This document shows, piece by piece, positions 30,480 to 41,700 of a stretch of 64,000 bases of DNA. Each line of letters opens with the position of its first letter. Positions within the stretch are counted from its first letter, which is position 1. The position numbers and the translations under genes were made by a program. Under the pieces are notes generated by a model. It was not told the DNA's origin and ran no database searches. It saw nothing but the letters and a program-made list of their open reading frames with translations. Origin of the DNA: Nitzschia sp. DOCU1 (Eukaryota; Bacillariophyta; Bacillariophyceae; Bacillariales; Bacillariaceae); assembly GCA_951394045.1 (NCBI GenBank), contig OX595995.1, positions 434,001-498,000 of the forward strand, written 5' to 3'.

Positions 30480-32428
30480 GAGTTCGGGGACAGCAATATG
30501 CGAGATATTTTTTAAATTAGGGAATAAGTCGTCATGTATCGTCTCCCGCCCGGAATTAGTAGATAAACTATTGTACCAGTAGCACTCGCCAGGAGTTGGC
30601 TACAATTCATCGAACTTTTGGCTTCGTTTTTGTGTTCTCACACAAAAAGTTACTGAGCCCCACCGCTACGTCAAAGCAGTTCGATTTCGGAGGGGGTGGG
30701 CCACAGCTGCTCCGCCCGGAGGAGAGCTCCCTCCACCCACATACGGGAGGGAGGGAGATCCGCCTAGTAGAGACAACAATCCACTTCACTCGACGGCCGA
30801 TTCCAATCCTCCACGCACCAGCACAGGTTACACTTAAACTCTCCGCGACGAGACACGTACGCGAGTGGAGGACGTTTTAAAACCGGAACCACAAACCGGT
30901 TGCGTTGATCAGGCTGTTTGTGTGCGGGGAGAATCGGAAGCGGGGTCGAGATCACGGACGGATCGTTGCTCTGGAAAATGTTGGTATTGTAGAACAACAC
31001 CAGACGCCTGCAAAAGGGGAATGAACAGGGGAATAAGGAGCACCGAGGGGAACGAAAAATACGACACCATAAAATGCGCACTTACCATGAAGACACAGGA
31101 AACTTGCAAAATCAGACCCCTTCCCACACCACAACCAACCTGAAAAACAAAGAGAGGACTCAACTTTCCAAAAACAGATCCGGCCAACAAAGTAGCTTCG
31201 TATCAAAGCCCCTCTGTCGACAATCAACCGATCTTTCCCGGCGTACCGCCCCATGCCACGAAACCGTGGGAGGATGATACGATAGCTTTTAGGGTCCCAC
31301 CCACGGGGACCCCAGGAAGGATCGACACGACCTGGACTGCCGCCACCAGAGCAATCCACAGATCTGTTGAAAAGAAAGAGAGAAACAAAAGACAGAACAC
31401 GAGCGAGGATCGATCCCGGCGTGCTGCAGACGGCAGCTTTTAGGATCCCACCCATGGGGACCCCAGGACGTCATCTCCTCAACTCAAAGAACTGCCGAGT
31501 TTCCTGCAAGACAAAAAGCAGGCGGTGGCGCTGCTGTGGACTGTCATCGTCATCATCCTGGTGAAGTTCACGGCGACGATGAAGAAAGGAGCGACGCAGA
31601 TTGCTCCTTTCGCAGAAAAGTGAGGACGATTGAGTGAAAAAGTGACGGATTTATTGGAGGGAAGGCCGAGATCCAAGCGGTTTCGTTGATGGTTTGCAAG
31701 CAGTTTCGTGACGTTTCCCACGATGAAGCTTCCACGGTCGCGGAAAGTAATCCACATTCATCGTCATCACCCAGTTCGCCAATTCCTTCCACTATCCTCC
31801 CTAGCTTTGATTGTCGCTTCGAGAACCTCTCAAAACATGTTGATTGCTGCATTATCGTCTTTTTTATTTTCATCCTTTGATTGTTTTGCTTGCATTGGTC
31901 ACCAAGTCCAGTGTGTTCTCTCTCTCTCTCTCTCTGGAGGCGCTAACTACCGTACCGTGTGGATCGCGAAGGATCCTTTATGTGCCCCTTCATTTATCTT
32001 TTATGTACACTAATATATTTATACATTTGCGTGAGCGCGCATGCACAATTTCAACGACCACATTGACTTCTTTGACCAACCATCGAGTCTCATAGCGATG
32101 GATAGCTGGGCTTGTAGTGAAAGCTAGCTACTAATGCAGACTACTTCTACCAGGTAGCTTCATTGTAAAAAACTTTGTTTTAGTTTCTGCGATATGGAAG
32201 CCAGACGACCGCAGCTCCCTCACTTCTTCAACAAACGGCATGCTAATAAGTGTCGAACCGCTAGAGTAGAGTCATGCATTTCGTCGTCATCATCCGCTTC
32301 TCTTCGTTTTCTGTTATATCCAAGAAATCTGCAATATATTTTGACCGATGGCTGTCTATATAAGTTAAAGTAGCATTGAGTACGCTCTATCCAATGCGCA
32401 AGTCGTAGTCAGCTAGCTAGCTTTTCCA
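30480..32428. other. 1.95-kb region without a recognisable gene
   Basis: Open stretches on the minus strand (30952-31455 and others) have poor starts and overlap in several frames. Two imperfect direct repeats near 31287-31315 and 31438-31468 share GGGACCCCAGGA and a TCCCACCCA block. A CT microsatellite lies at about 31917-31935. Might hold an old transposon fragment or a non-coding RNA; nothing can be named. Confidence 0.4.
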
Positions 32429-33905
32429 CTAGAGGTTCTTTTCCACCACCATCATCTCTTTGGCCCAATCAATCATCGTTTCCTCGTCAGGAAGTTTCGC
32501 TTTGGACGACCCCTTCTCCATTCCAAATTTGGTTTGCACTTCTTCTAGAGTGAAGTTATCGTCCTGACACTCAATTCGGGCCTCCCCGTCTGGCGTGAAA
32601 TATTGATTGTCGGATAACTCCACTGTCGAATTATCGCACCCTCCCCACAGATGACCAACAATCTGCTGAGATTCATCGGTTTCCGGAATCGGGTTGGCGC
32701 AGGACGGATCCCCGCAGCCACTTCCCATATTGTGCCCTAGCCCGACGAGGCATCGATTTCGCCGTAGAATATCGCCGTGTCCATTATAAAAGTCACCCAT
32801 GTTGAAACACTGAGAGCCATCATATGGGAAAGCCATGATCAAGTTGTCTTCAAAGACCGAATCATGTCCGCCTGATGGTTTTACAAAGAGAAAAGGGATG
32901 AGACTCCATGACACAGCGACATACATAAATCAGCCCCAACAATACCGGTATACGCACCGTAGTCCATCTTGAATGCTTCGGCGGAGTAGAAGAGATTGTG
33001 GTGGATATGAAACCAAGATGATCCATCATCGTTGTCGACGCCTTGAGACGCACCATAGTTGGCTATGATGAAGTTTTGCACAATTTCTCGAGGAACGGGA
33101 TCAACGCTCTTGGTTTTACCGTCGCGAAGCGTAGTAAGAAAAGGCTGCCGGTCCCACGAATTGATGGGGCCGTGATCCCCGCTTTCGCGACACGTGTTGA
33201 AGATCAAATTACCCTTGATCACATCTCCACCTCCCACCATGTCATTGAAGTTGATTGCCGCCCGGGGCATGTTGAACATGATATTGTCGATGATATAAGT
33301 AAACGCTGCTTTGGATTGTCCAACAGCTGAGGACTGCTTTTCAAAAATGCCCAGCTCGCGCATCACGTTGCCTCGGATCATTGTGTACATGGGGAAGTTC
33401 TCGGCAGTCGCATCATACCCATCGGTTTCGCTCCACGTCGCAATTGCATTTTCCCCTAGCCACTCGAACCGATTGTCTTCGATAGTTACATTCCGTGTTC
33501 GTCGTGACAAGAAAATCGCATTACCATCCAGGCGGCGAAACTGGCAATTACGGATAGTCACATTCGACACATGCTCCAGGAATATAGCGCCTCCGCGATG
33601 CAATGACCAATTACCCCCACTAGTTGCCGAAAGCCAACATTTTCAATGGTAATACCACTGCCGTCTTTCAAGTCCAAAATTTGCTCCAGCAATGCCACAC
33701 GAAAGTCAACCAAATCGGCGGTCGAGTTCGGCTTAACGTACAAAAGATTCGTATCTAGTAGATCAAAATAGTTCTCAAAAGACTTGATCCAGCTCTTCCT
33801 TGACGTTTTCAATCATCCATGTTCCACTTATACAATGAGACGAGTGTCGGGCCACGCTGGGGTCTGATGCTGTTCACACCATCCAGCGTCATGCTGATTT
33901 GGAAA
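32429..33905 (-). pseudogene. Right-handed parallel beta-helix gene, N-terminal part decayed
   Basis: The region 33603-32958 reads cleanly as pectate-lyase-like beta-helix rungs (HRGGAIFLEHVSNVTIRNC, NVTIEDNRFEWLGENAI, GDVIKGNLIFNTCRESGDHG). It joins via an 86-bp intron (32957-32872, GTGCGT...TCAG) to 32871-32429, ending at a stop. Upstream, pieces consistent with the same protein lie in three frames: MTLDGVNSIRPQRGP, then TWMIENVKEELDQ, then LLYVKPN...ENVGFR, separated by stops. At 33640 the frame shifts between NVGFR and SGGNWSLHRGG with family sequence apparently missing. Either an inactivated gene or a downstream-initiated remnant. Members are secreted and carbohydrate-active or surface proteins. 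Confidence 0.6.
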
Positions 33906-34209
33906 TGAGCAAAACAAGTCTTTGGCAAGGGTCATTTTTGTGTGTGGATATCAGAAACACGCGAGCTCATCTCACCGTCGTTCTCCGGCTGGACGATGGA
34001 CAGACGGCCAGTCAGTGTGTGACGTAATCAGTCGACTTCTTCGATTCTTGGACCTTGCGACATCATCTTCGATCGCGCACGAGCGACCATGACGCTCGCG
34101 ACCGAAAGAAAGGGGAACGAACGACCGGTAGAAATAGGGCTCGTCGCGAGACTGTAAACGGGTGCGTCTATTATCGTATCAATCGATTTGCATGCAATAA
34201 TAGCATTTG
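33906..34209. other. Upstream region of alcohol dehydrogenase gene
   Basis: About 300 bp with no gene. A TGACGTAA motif at 34020-34027 lies 183 bp upstream of the alcohol dehydrogenase ATG and may be a bZIP site. Confidence 0.35.
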
Positions 34210-35325
34210 ATGTCGACGATGACGATGAAAGCAGCCGTTTACAAATCCTTTGGCGGTTCCATACAGGTGGAAGATGTGCCGATTCCTTCAGTTCCCGCCG
34301 ACGGCGTCCTCATCCAGGTCATGGCGACGGGTGTTTGTCGGAGTGACTGGCATGGATGGAAAGGTCACGACGATGACATTAAAAAGTGTGGTCTACCGTT
34401 TTGCCCCGGCCATGAATTTAGTGGAGTAGTAGTGCAGCGAGGTCCTCACGTCTACAACATTCAAGTGGGGGATCGTGTGGCAGCGCCCTTTATTTTAAGT
34501 TGCGGAGCATGTCATTACTGCACGGATCGGAATCTTCCTACCATTTGTGCCCGTCAAGAGCAGCCAGGATTTACTCGATGGGGAAGCTTTGCAGAATATG
34601 TGTCGATTCCAAGAGCGGATCGCAACCTTTGTCGCATTCCTGAAACGATCTCGTTTGTACAAGCTGCCGCACTGGGGTGTCGATTTACCACAGCGTATCG
34701 GGCAGTGTATCAACAAGGACAGCTAGAGGCAGGAAAGTCCGTCGCTGTATTTGGGGCTGGAGGGCTGGGGTTGTCCTGTGTAATGCTGGCTGCTGCTCGA
34801 GGTGCTAGTACCATTCTAGCTGTCGACGTGTCAGAGGAAGCGCTGGCAGTGGCCAAATCACTCGGCGCTACTCATATATTTAGAGTCAAGAATGCCACGC
34901 AGTCGTCGCAAGATATTTCACAAGCTATTCAGACACTTAATATCACAACTGACGGGTTTGATCTTACTCTGGACGCTGCTGGATTCTCCACTACGAGCGA
35001 AGCTGCAGTTTATTCGACTCGACCTGCTGGTCGCATGGTACAAGTTGGCTTGCCCCACATCCCTCCCTCGATTCCCATGGCCCGAGTTGCCGGTAAAGAG
35101 ATTGAGATTGTCGGATCACATGGTTTTGATGCTCAAGTCCTTCCCGAGTTGTTGGAGTTGGTGGGCCGCCATGGTTCAAAACTAGATCCTTGTCAACTAG
35201 TTCATTCGCAGGTCACTTTGGAAGAAGGATGTGCGGCCCTGGAACGCATGGACCGACAAAGCCCACTGGGTATTGTTATGATTACTTCCTTTCGCCAACC
35301 TTCTACGATACAAGGAAGACTGTAA
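34210..35325 (+). CDS. Zinc-dependent medium-chain alcohol dehydrogenase
   Basis: 371 residues, no intron. GroES-like N-terminal domain with catalytic-zinc ligand Cys43 (GVCRSDWHGW) and GHEFSG at 67-72 supplying His68/Glu69; structural-zinc cysteines 98, 101, 104 and 113 (CGACHYCTDRNLPTIC, one residue longer than usual in the last spacing). Rossmann fold with GAGGLG near 182 and AVDVSEEALAVAKSLGA for NAD(P). Oxidises an alcohol or reduces an aldehyde with NAD(P)H; substrate unknown. Start chosen at the first ATG (34210); several in-frame ATGs follow within six codons. Confidence 0.88.
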   Translation: MSTMTMKAAVYKSFGGSIQVEDVPIPSVPADGVLIQVMATGVCRSDWHGWKGHDDDIKKCGLPFCPGHEFSGVVVQRGPHVYNIQVGDRVAAPFILSCGACHYCTDRNLPTICARQEQPGFTRWGSFAEYVSIPRADRNLCRIPETISFVQAAALGCRFTTAYRAVYQQGQLEAGKSVAVFGAGGLGLSCVMLAAARGASTILAVDVSEEALAVAKSLGATHIFRVKNATQSSQDISQAIQTLNITTDGFDLTLDAAGFSTTSEAAVYSTRPAGRMVQVGLPHIPPSIPMARVAGKEIEIVGSHGFDAQVLPELLELVGRHGSKLDPCQLVHSQVTLEEGCAALERMDRQSPLGIVMITSFRQPSTIQGRL

Positions 35326-35894
35326 ATGCCATTCCGATCTTGAACGCACCATGCCCGTGCCGTTGTGCGACGGGGGTATATCGACGACTCCAGCCAGGAA
35401 AGTCGATTGCATATACTAAAGTATAAGCTATCTCTTGGATCAGTATTCTGCTGTAGCAGGACGCCTTCAAGGTACAGCCCGGTCAAAAGTCGAATCGACT
35501 ACTGCAACGACAAATGTGTCGGTGCCTAAAGGGCATCCACCAAAGATATCTAGCTCGACATGAGCGCGAAGAATCGTATTAGTAAAAGGAGCTGATAATT
35601 CACTTCTTCCTATGCTCTTTACGCATTATATATCGGGTAGAATAGCAAAAGTGAGTTCTACTCTAGAGCCGTCGTGCTGCCTAGAAGGATGAACCAACCC
35701 CCTACGAAAGCGGAGGGAGTTTCTTCCCCCGAAGCGATTTCGGGGATAAAAAATGGCGCGCCGAGCGCTTGCACGCTCGGGTCATCTATCCAATGCCACC
35801 GACGAGGTCATCCATCGACGGACCGCCGCCAAGGATGTGTTGTTTTCGTCTCTCCGCCACCATCAAGTAGTTACTGAAAGCTGATGTTGTCACC
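35326..35894. other. Intergenic, no gene seen
   Basis: 569 bp between two plus-strand genes. A GAAGCGATTTCGGGG / CCGAGCGCTTGCACGCTCGG segment near 35740-35780 can form a short stem (CGAGCG...CGCTCG). No coding evidence. Confidence 0.45.
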
Positions 35895-37483
35895 ATGACT
35901 GGCTCAAGGGGACTTTATAAGGGGTTCCTTGGGATTGCACTGTTTGGCTTGGTTTCATTTCTGCTGACATTTCAGATCCATCACTCCGAACAACAAGTTG
36001 CCGATCCGCCCGTCAATTCCTTATCTAGCGTCCTTCAACAGTCCAAGGTGGCTGCCGCCAAGCAGCGAGTGGCCCAACCCCCTGTACCAGAATCCAAACC
36101 GAAAGAAACGCCATCGTCTGACATTCCAGACTATCATGTGGTGTTTAGTACGAGTTGCGAAGACCAGCAAAATTGGGAATCTTATGTCTTTTTCTTTCAT
36201 GCCTGGAAGGTAGGGCAACGTGGCACTGTTACTCGCATTACATCGGGCTGCTCCGAGGAGGAGAGAAGAAAACTGCAAGAATTCCACAAGAAGCACATTG
36301 CAACGCTCAACCCAAACTTTTTTCTACACTTGACGCCTGACTTTTCTCGTGATTCCGAGTACATTCGATACGGGAAAGCTCGTTACAAATACATGAACAA
36401 GCCCTTCGGATTGTTGCATTGGATGGAAAGCACCTTTGGTCTGAATGGAACAACCTATGATCGAAAAGTGGAAGATGGAATTGTCATTTTGATGGATCCT
36501 GATATGATTCTCCTTCGGCCTATCGTGCATGACTATTCCAACCAGAACGTTCTTTTCGCTGAAGACAACCCTGCAACCAAAGTCGTCAAGCACGGCTTCC
36601 CTATGGCCCAACAAGACGGATATCTTTCGAACCAGTGGATGTTTTTAAATGTCTCGTACATTACCAATGGTGGGAATATATCGCACATCAAGACGACAGA
36701 CGGGCCCAAACATTACAACACGGGACCGCCCTATCTCTTCACATTGGCAGATGGTGTCAAGGCAAGTTTTGGATTTTACGTGATTTGTTGTGTTTGAACT
36801 GCCGAGACTCACAGTGCGCTGTATCTTGTCGTTACAAGATTGCAAGAAAATGGGTCGACTATGCCCCTCGAGTCTATGAGATTCATCCAAAGCTCTTTGC
36901 GGAAATGTTCGGGTATATCTTTGCTACGACGCAGCTAAATCTTCCTCACACCATGATTCGATCGTTGGTCGTTTCCACCACCGAAACGGAGCACCGCGAA
37001 GGATGGCCGTACATTTTGGACTGGCCCGACGACCAAGTATGTTTGCCGCTTCCGGCTACGGGACAACCCTTTACGGTTTCACAGGATCTTTCCTCGACGA
37101 CACCTCTACCTGTTGCATTGCACTATTGCAAACGATATCTTTTGGAAAAGTGGTTCTTTTCCAAATACCGACTGAAGAAACATTATATAAGTTGTGAAAC
37201 GCCGCTACTTCAAATGCCACCAGAGGATTTGGCATTACGAAACTACACACGCAGTCTGCAACCACCGCCCCATGGATATTACCATCAGAACCCCAAGACG
37301 CCTTGGGACCCACCTGTGGGCGATCTAACAAGGCCCGGCCGAGCCAAAAAAGAAGCCTTTATGGTTTGTCAGATGATTCGAGCAGTGAACGAAGCAGCCG
37401 AGTATTTCAAGAAGACAGCTTGTGATCCCGCCAAGACAAACTGGGATCGTAACTACACCTTTTTCAATGATCCAGATCACTAA
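35895..37483 (+). CDS. HPAT/SERGT-like O-glycosyltransferase (Golgi, type II)
   Basis: Exons 35895-36761 and 36839-37483 give 503 residues. The 77-bp intron has a GC donor (AAG-GCAAGT) and TTACAAG acceptor; splicing yields ADGVK-IARKWVDYAPRVYE in frame, whereas the GT at 36755 does not. Type II anchor at about residues 9-27, Pro/Gln stem, then a catalytic domain with HVVFSTSCEDQQNWES, GTVTRITSGCSEEE and ILMDPDMILLRP (DxD-like metal site). This resembles plant hydroxyproline O-arabinosyltransferases and peptidyl-serine galactosyltransferase of secreted cell-wall proteins. Donor and acceptor unknown. Confidence 0.72.
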
Positions 37484-37969
37484 AGAATGGTGGTCTACTA
37501 TCGGTGGTGAATTCTGATGAATGCTGGCTGGCTTGCTTGGGCGCTGGAGCGCGTGCCAGTATATGTATGTACATATTTATTCATGCACGGTGCGCACGCA
37601 CCAGCTGAAATGGAGAACCCCTGTCGTCGAAAGGAGAAAAGATCCTTCTCATTGCACCCGAGCAATGCCGTCAAACGAGCCATCGCCGGCGATGAGGACA
37701 GCGCAAACAACGACACACTACATCCAACAGGCTGGTGAGTGCAGAACCTCCGTTGATTCTATTACATTCTCTACTAGCACTGACTGTCGGAGTCGACGTT
37801 TCAAAAAAATCGTTCCGAAGAAGCCGCATTGCCGATCTCACAATTCTGTGGATTGGACGACTTTTTGCAGGAAACACCGCACCATTTGCTCTTCCGCCAT
37901 GAAAGACGAACGACTTGTGACAGAAGCCGATGCCCTTCCCGACCAAGAGCGGGAAGAGCCATCGCTGTA
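37484..37969. other. Region upstream of coiled-coil gene; possible alternative spliced ORF
   Basis: GTGAGT at 37734 and TTTTTGCAG ending near 37870 could bound a 137-bp intron. Joining them gives an open product running from about 37608 (MENPCRRKEKRSF) to a TAA at 37968-37970 that overlaps the ATG of the next gene. Its protein resembles nothing I know, so it is left unassigned. Confidence 0.3.
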
Positions 37970-38419
37970 ATGGGGCGGGAAGATCGTCCCCATGGCTTCT
38001 ATCAGGTCAACCAAGAGATGGCCTTGATGTCAATCATGTTGCAACAAGGTGACACAGCGAACAAGTTTGCATCTGCCGCAGACAAGAATGCATCTGCCAC
38101 AGACAAACTTGTGGGCCTACTGGAAAGGCAAACGGAGCAAACGGAGAAAGCGCAAGCCCGCACTGACGAATTGAAGGAGGACTTCAAGTTGAGCTTGCAG
38201 AGCAATGCAGCCCTGCGGGACGATGTGAAGGACCTGCGGGAGGATGTGAAGGACCTGTTGCGGAGCGATGTACATCTACGTAGCGATGTGCAGGAACTGA
38301 TTGAGACTGCCAAGAAAGCTGCCCAGACCCGCCCTTTTGTTCAGTTGCCTCGAATGAATGCGGCACTTGGAGCTGATGACTCGAACAACAAGAAACTGGA
38401 GCCAAAGCCTTACAAGTAG
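37970..38419 (+). CDS. Small coiled-coil protein of unknown function
   Basis: 149 residues from the ATG at 37970; in-frame sequence upstream has no ATG. Contains SAADKNASATDKLVGLLERQ, then a charged helix with repeated DDVKDLREDVKDLL / SDVHLRSDVQEL, i.e. Asp-Val-Lys-Asp-Leu units typical of a short parallel coiled coil. No signal peptide. I do not recognise the family. Confidence 0.5.
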   Translation: MGREDRPHGFYQVNQEMALMSIMLQQGDTANKFASAADKNASATDKLVGLLERQTEQTEKAQARTDELKEDFKLSLQSNAALRDDVKDLREDVKDLLRSDVHLRSDVQELIETAKKAAQTRPFVQLPRMNAALGADDSNNKKLEPKPYK

Positions 38420-38765
38420 GCTCCTACGCCCGAGTAGCGTTTTCGGCGGCCTCCTGTCTTCTGGGCGAAAGATCCAGGCAAAGCAAGAGAACCTAGAATC
38501 AACGAAATACTATACCCGAGTAAAGAACAAGAATAATAGACTAAGAAGTATAGATGAAGCAGAGTAGAGTACGTAGTAGCTTTTTAACATCTACGACCGT
38601 GACGTTCAAAGAGAACTAACTGCATAGGGAGTGTTTCAAACGATAGTAGTGATGCTCGCTGCAAAAATCCTGCGTAGGGTTGGGTTATTGTGTCCCATGC
38701 AATAGCTAAAACATTCTAAAAATTATAAAGTACAGCAAATTATGCTTGTCAGACTATGTTCCATC
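38420..38765. other. Convergent 3' region
   Basis: 346 bp between two convergent stops, A/T-rich; no gene seen. Confidence 0.5.
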
Positions 38766-41700
38766 CTAGATCGAACCAATCTCAGGTTCCTTGTCAGGTT
38801 TGGTTTCCTCGCCTTCGTCTAATAGAACGCGAGGATAGGCCACTTTCTCACCAGCTCCCCCGGCAGTTGCGGCGTCGCTCTTTGAATCAGCTTCATCTTG
38901 GCCTTTTGTACGCTTGGCAAGTCGTTCTTTCCACTTCTTTGCACGGTCAGACTTAGTCTTTTTCTTCGGCTTGTCACCCACGTCCTCGTCGTCGTCTGTT
39001 GTCACACCACCGGCATCGTCGTCAGAAACGGCCCCAGCAGCTGCGTTTTCAACTGTTTCCTGGGCCGGTTCGGGTGGAACCTCAACGGTAGATTCGGGAA
39101 CAGGTTGCGTTTCGGACGGTTCGTCCAAAGGGATGTCCTCAAGAGCTTGATCTGCGGCAGTTTCTTCCACAATATGTGGATCGTTTTGGAAGGCAAGTGG
39201 AGCTTCTGCGGAAGGCTTTGCCGTGTCTTCTTGGAGCTTGGCTGTAGGTTTAACATGTTCTTGCTTCGACTTTTCTTCAGTCTCAGCATCTTCGGACTTG
39301 AAGTCATCCTTCTTGCCCTTCTTTGCCAGTCGCTCTTTCCACTTCTTGGCTCGATCAGACTTTGTCTTCTTCTTGGGTTTATCGTCTCCCAGATCCTCGT
39401 CGTCTGTGGTCGTGGCACCATCGTCGTCGGAAGTTGCAGCAGCAGCAGCAGCCGCCGCCGCTTGTGCTTCGGCCTCGATTTTCCGCTGTGCCTCTTCTTC
39501 CAGGCTCTTCAAGTACTCAGCGGCTGCTATCGCGCGAGAAAGTGCCTCCTTCTTCACTTCCGCGACTTTCTTGGCATGTTCTGCCCTCAATCTGTCTTCC
39601 TCCTTCTCTGCCCTGATCCGCTCAGACTCAGCTGCCGCAAGCTCTTCTTCAGCAAAACGGATTCGTGCTAGGGACTCTCCCAAAGATAAGTTAGATTCCT
39701 GCGCTTCCAAACGTGCCTCCTCTTCTAATTGGGTTTTCAGACGAGCTTCTTCTTCCAGTTTGAGAAGGGCTTCTTCTTCGGCTTTCAATCTGGCTTCTTC
39801 CTCGGACTTCAAACGAGCTTCCGCTTCCGCCTTCAATCGATCCTCCTCTTCCGCTTTCTTTCTTGCTTCTTCTTCAGCTTTTGCCTTCGCAGCAGCAGCA
39901 GCAGCAGCCTCTTCTTCCGCCTTTTTCAAGGCTGCTGCTTCTTCCTCAGCCTTCAAACGAGCTTCCTCTTCCGCTTTCGCCTTTGCGGTAGCAGCCTCTT
40001 CTTCAGCCTTTTGCAATGCTGCTGCTTCTTCCTCAGCCTTCAAACGAGCTTCCTCTTCCGCTTTCGCCTTTGCGGCAGCAGCCTCTTCTTCCGCCTTTTT
40101 CAAGGCTGTTGCTTCTTCCTCAGCCTTCAACCGAGCTTCCTCTTCCGCTTTCGCCTTTGCGGCAGCGGCCTCTTCTTCAGCCTTTTGCAATGCTGCTGCT
40201 TCTTCCTCAGCCTTCAACCGAGCTTCCTCTTCCGCTTTCGCCTTTGCGGCCGCAGCCTCTTCTTCCGCCTTTTTCAAGGCTGCTGCTTCTTCCTCGGCCT
40301 TCAACCGAGCTTCCTCTTCCGCTTTCGCCTTTGCGGCCGCAGCCTCTTCTTCCGCCTTTTTCAAGGCTGCTGCTTCTTCCTCAGCCTTCATTCGAGCTTC
40401 CTCTTCCGCTTGTGCCTTTGCAGCAGCCTCTTCCTCGGCTTTTGCCTTTGCGGCAGCAGCCTCTTCTTCAGCTTTTTTTAATGCTGCAACCTCTTCCTCG
40501 GCCTTCAAACGAGCTTCCTCTTCCGCCTGCAATCTGGCCTCTTCCTCGGCCTTGAGACGGGCCTCTTCTTCCGCTTGCTCGGCCTTCATACGGGCCTCTT
40601 TTTCTGCCTTTAATCTGGCTTCTTCCTCAGCTTTCAAGCGGGCCTCTTCTTCGGCTCTCAGACGAATTTCTTCTTCGGCTTTGAGACGAGCCTCTTTCTC
40701 AGCCTTCAAACGGGCTTCCTCTTCAGCTTCCAGGCGGGCGGCTTCCTCGGCCTTTGCCTTTGCAGCATTTTGCTCTTCGGCGAGTTTCAGGCTGGCAGCT
40801 TCTTCTTCGGCTCTTATTCTTGCAGCTTCAGCTTCCGCTGCGGCCTTCTCCTCTGCCACGATTCTCATTGCTTCCGCTGCGGCTTTTTCTTCGGGGGATG
40901 GTTCGTCTGATTCCTCTTTCTTCTTGGCTCGCTTTCCCATCAATCGTTCCTTCCATGCACTAGCCTTTCCCTTTTTCTTCTCCTTCGCATCATCCTTCTG
41001 GGGAGTGACTTCGTCTTGCGCTAGTTTGCGAGAAAGAGCCTCGGCTTGGCTCGCTGCAGCGGCCTCAGCATCACGCAAGAGCTCGTCAAGATTCTCGTCT
41101 GCTTGCGCTTTCTCCGCAGCAGCTGCGATTTCGTCCGAGGAGTCTTGACTTCCTCTCTTCTGCAACAAGCCACCTAGCCACGACTTTGATTTGGGGCTTG
41201 CTCCTTTCTCCTGCGGCTTTTCCTCCGCTGACTCAACAGGGGCCGTTGGAATGGAATCGGACTCGACAGGAGCAGGTGAAAGATCAGCGTGAATCTCTTT
41301 CTCAACTATTGGAACTGGAAAGGGTGCGCTGGAAAGAGGGGGCTCATCGACCACGACATCGACTGATTGTGCAATATTCGATACTGCCGCTTCCTTTGCA
41401 TGCTTGGCGGGCGATACTTGCGCTTTCGATGAACGTTTGGTAGGAGCCACCTCTGTTTTTGACGGGCGTTTGGTGGCGGGAGAGACCTGTGCCGTCGATG
41501 AGGGTTTGGTAGCCGAAACTTGAGGCTTCGACGAACGTTTTGGAGACGTTGGTGCCTTATTCCCCCCAGCTACGATCGTCGAAGAGAAGTTACTTCGAAC
41601 TTGCATTGTGCTCGAATCAGCCGAGCCCTTCGCCTCTAGGACAGTTTCATTTTCTGGTTTGTTCCCAATCTTCTGGTACTTCTTTTTCCATTCGGGCGAC

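Noticed and set aside
31380..31470. tRNA-like GATCGATCCC box in gene-free DNA
   Set aside because: No acceptor stem, D-arm or anticodon stem could be built around it.
39223..41148. 641-codon plus-strand open frame opposite the giant coiled-coil gene, encoding Ser/Ala/Phe runs
   Set aside because: It is the complement of GAG/GCC/AAG-rich repeat codons, which cannot produce stops in that frame; composition is exactly that shadow.
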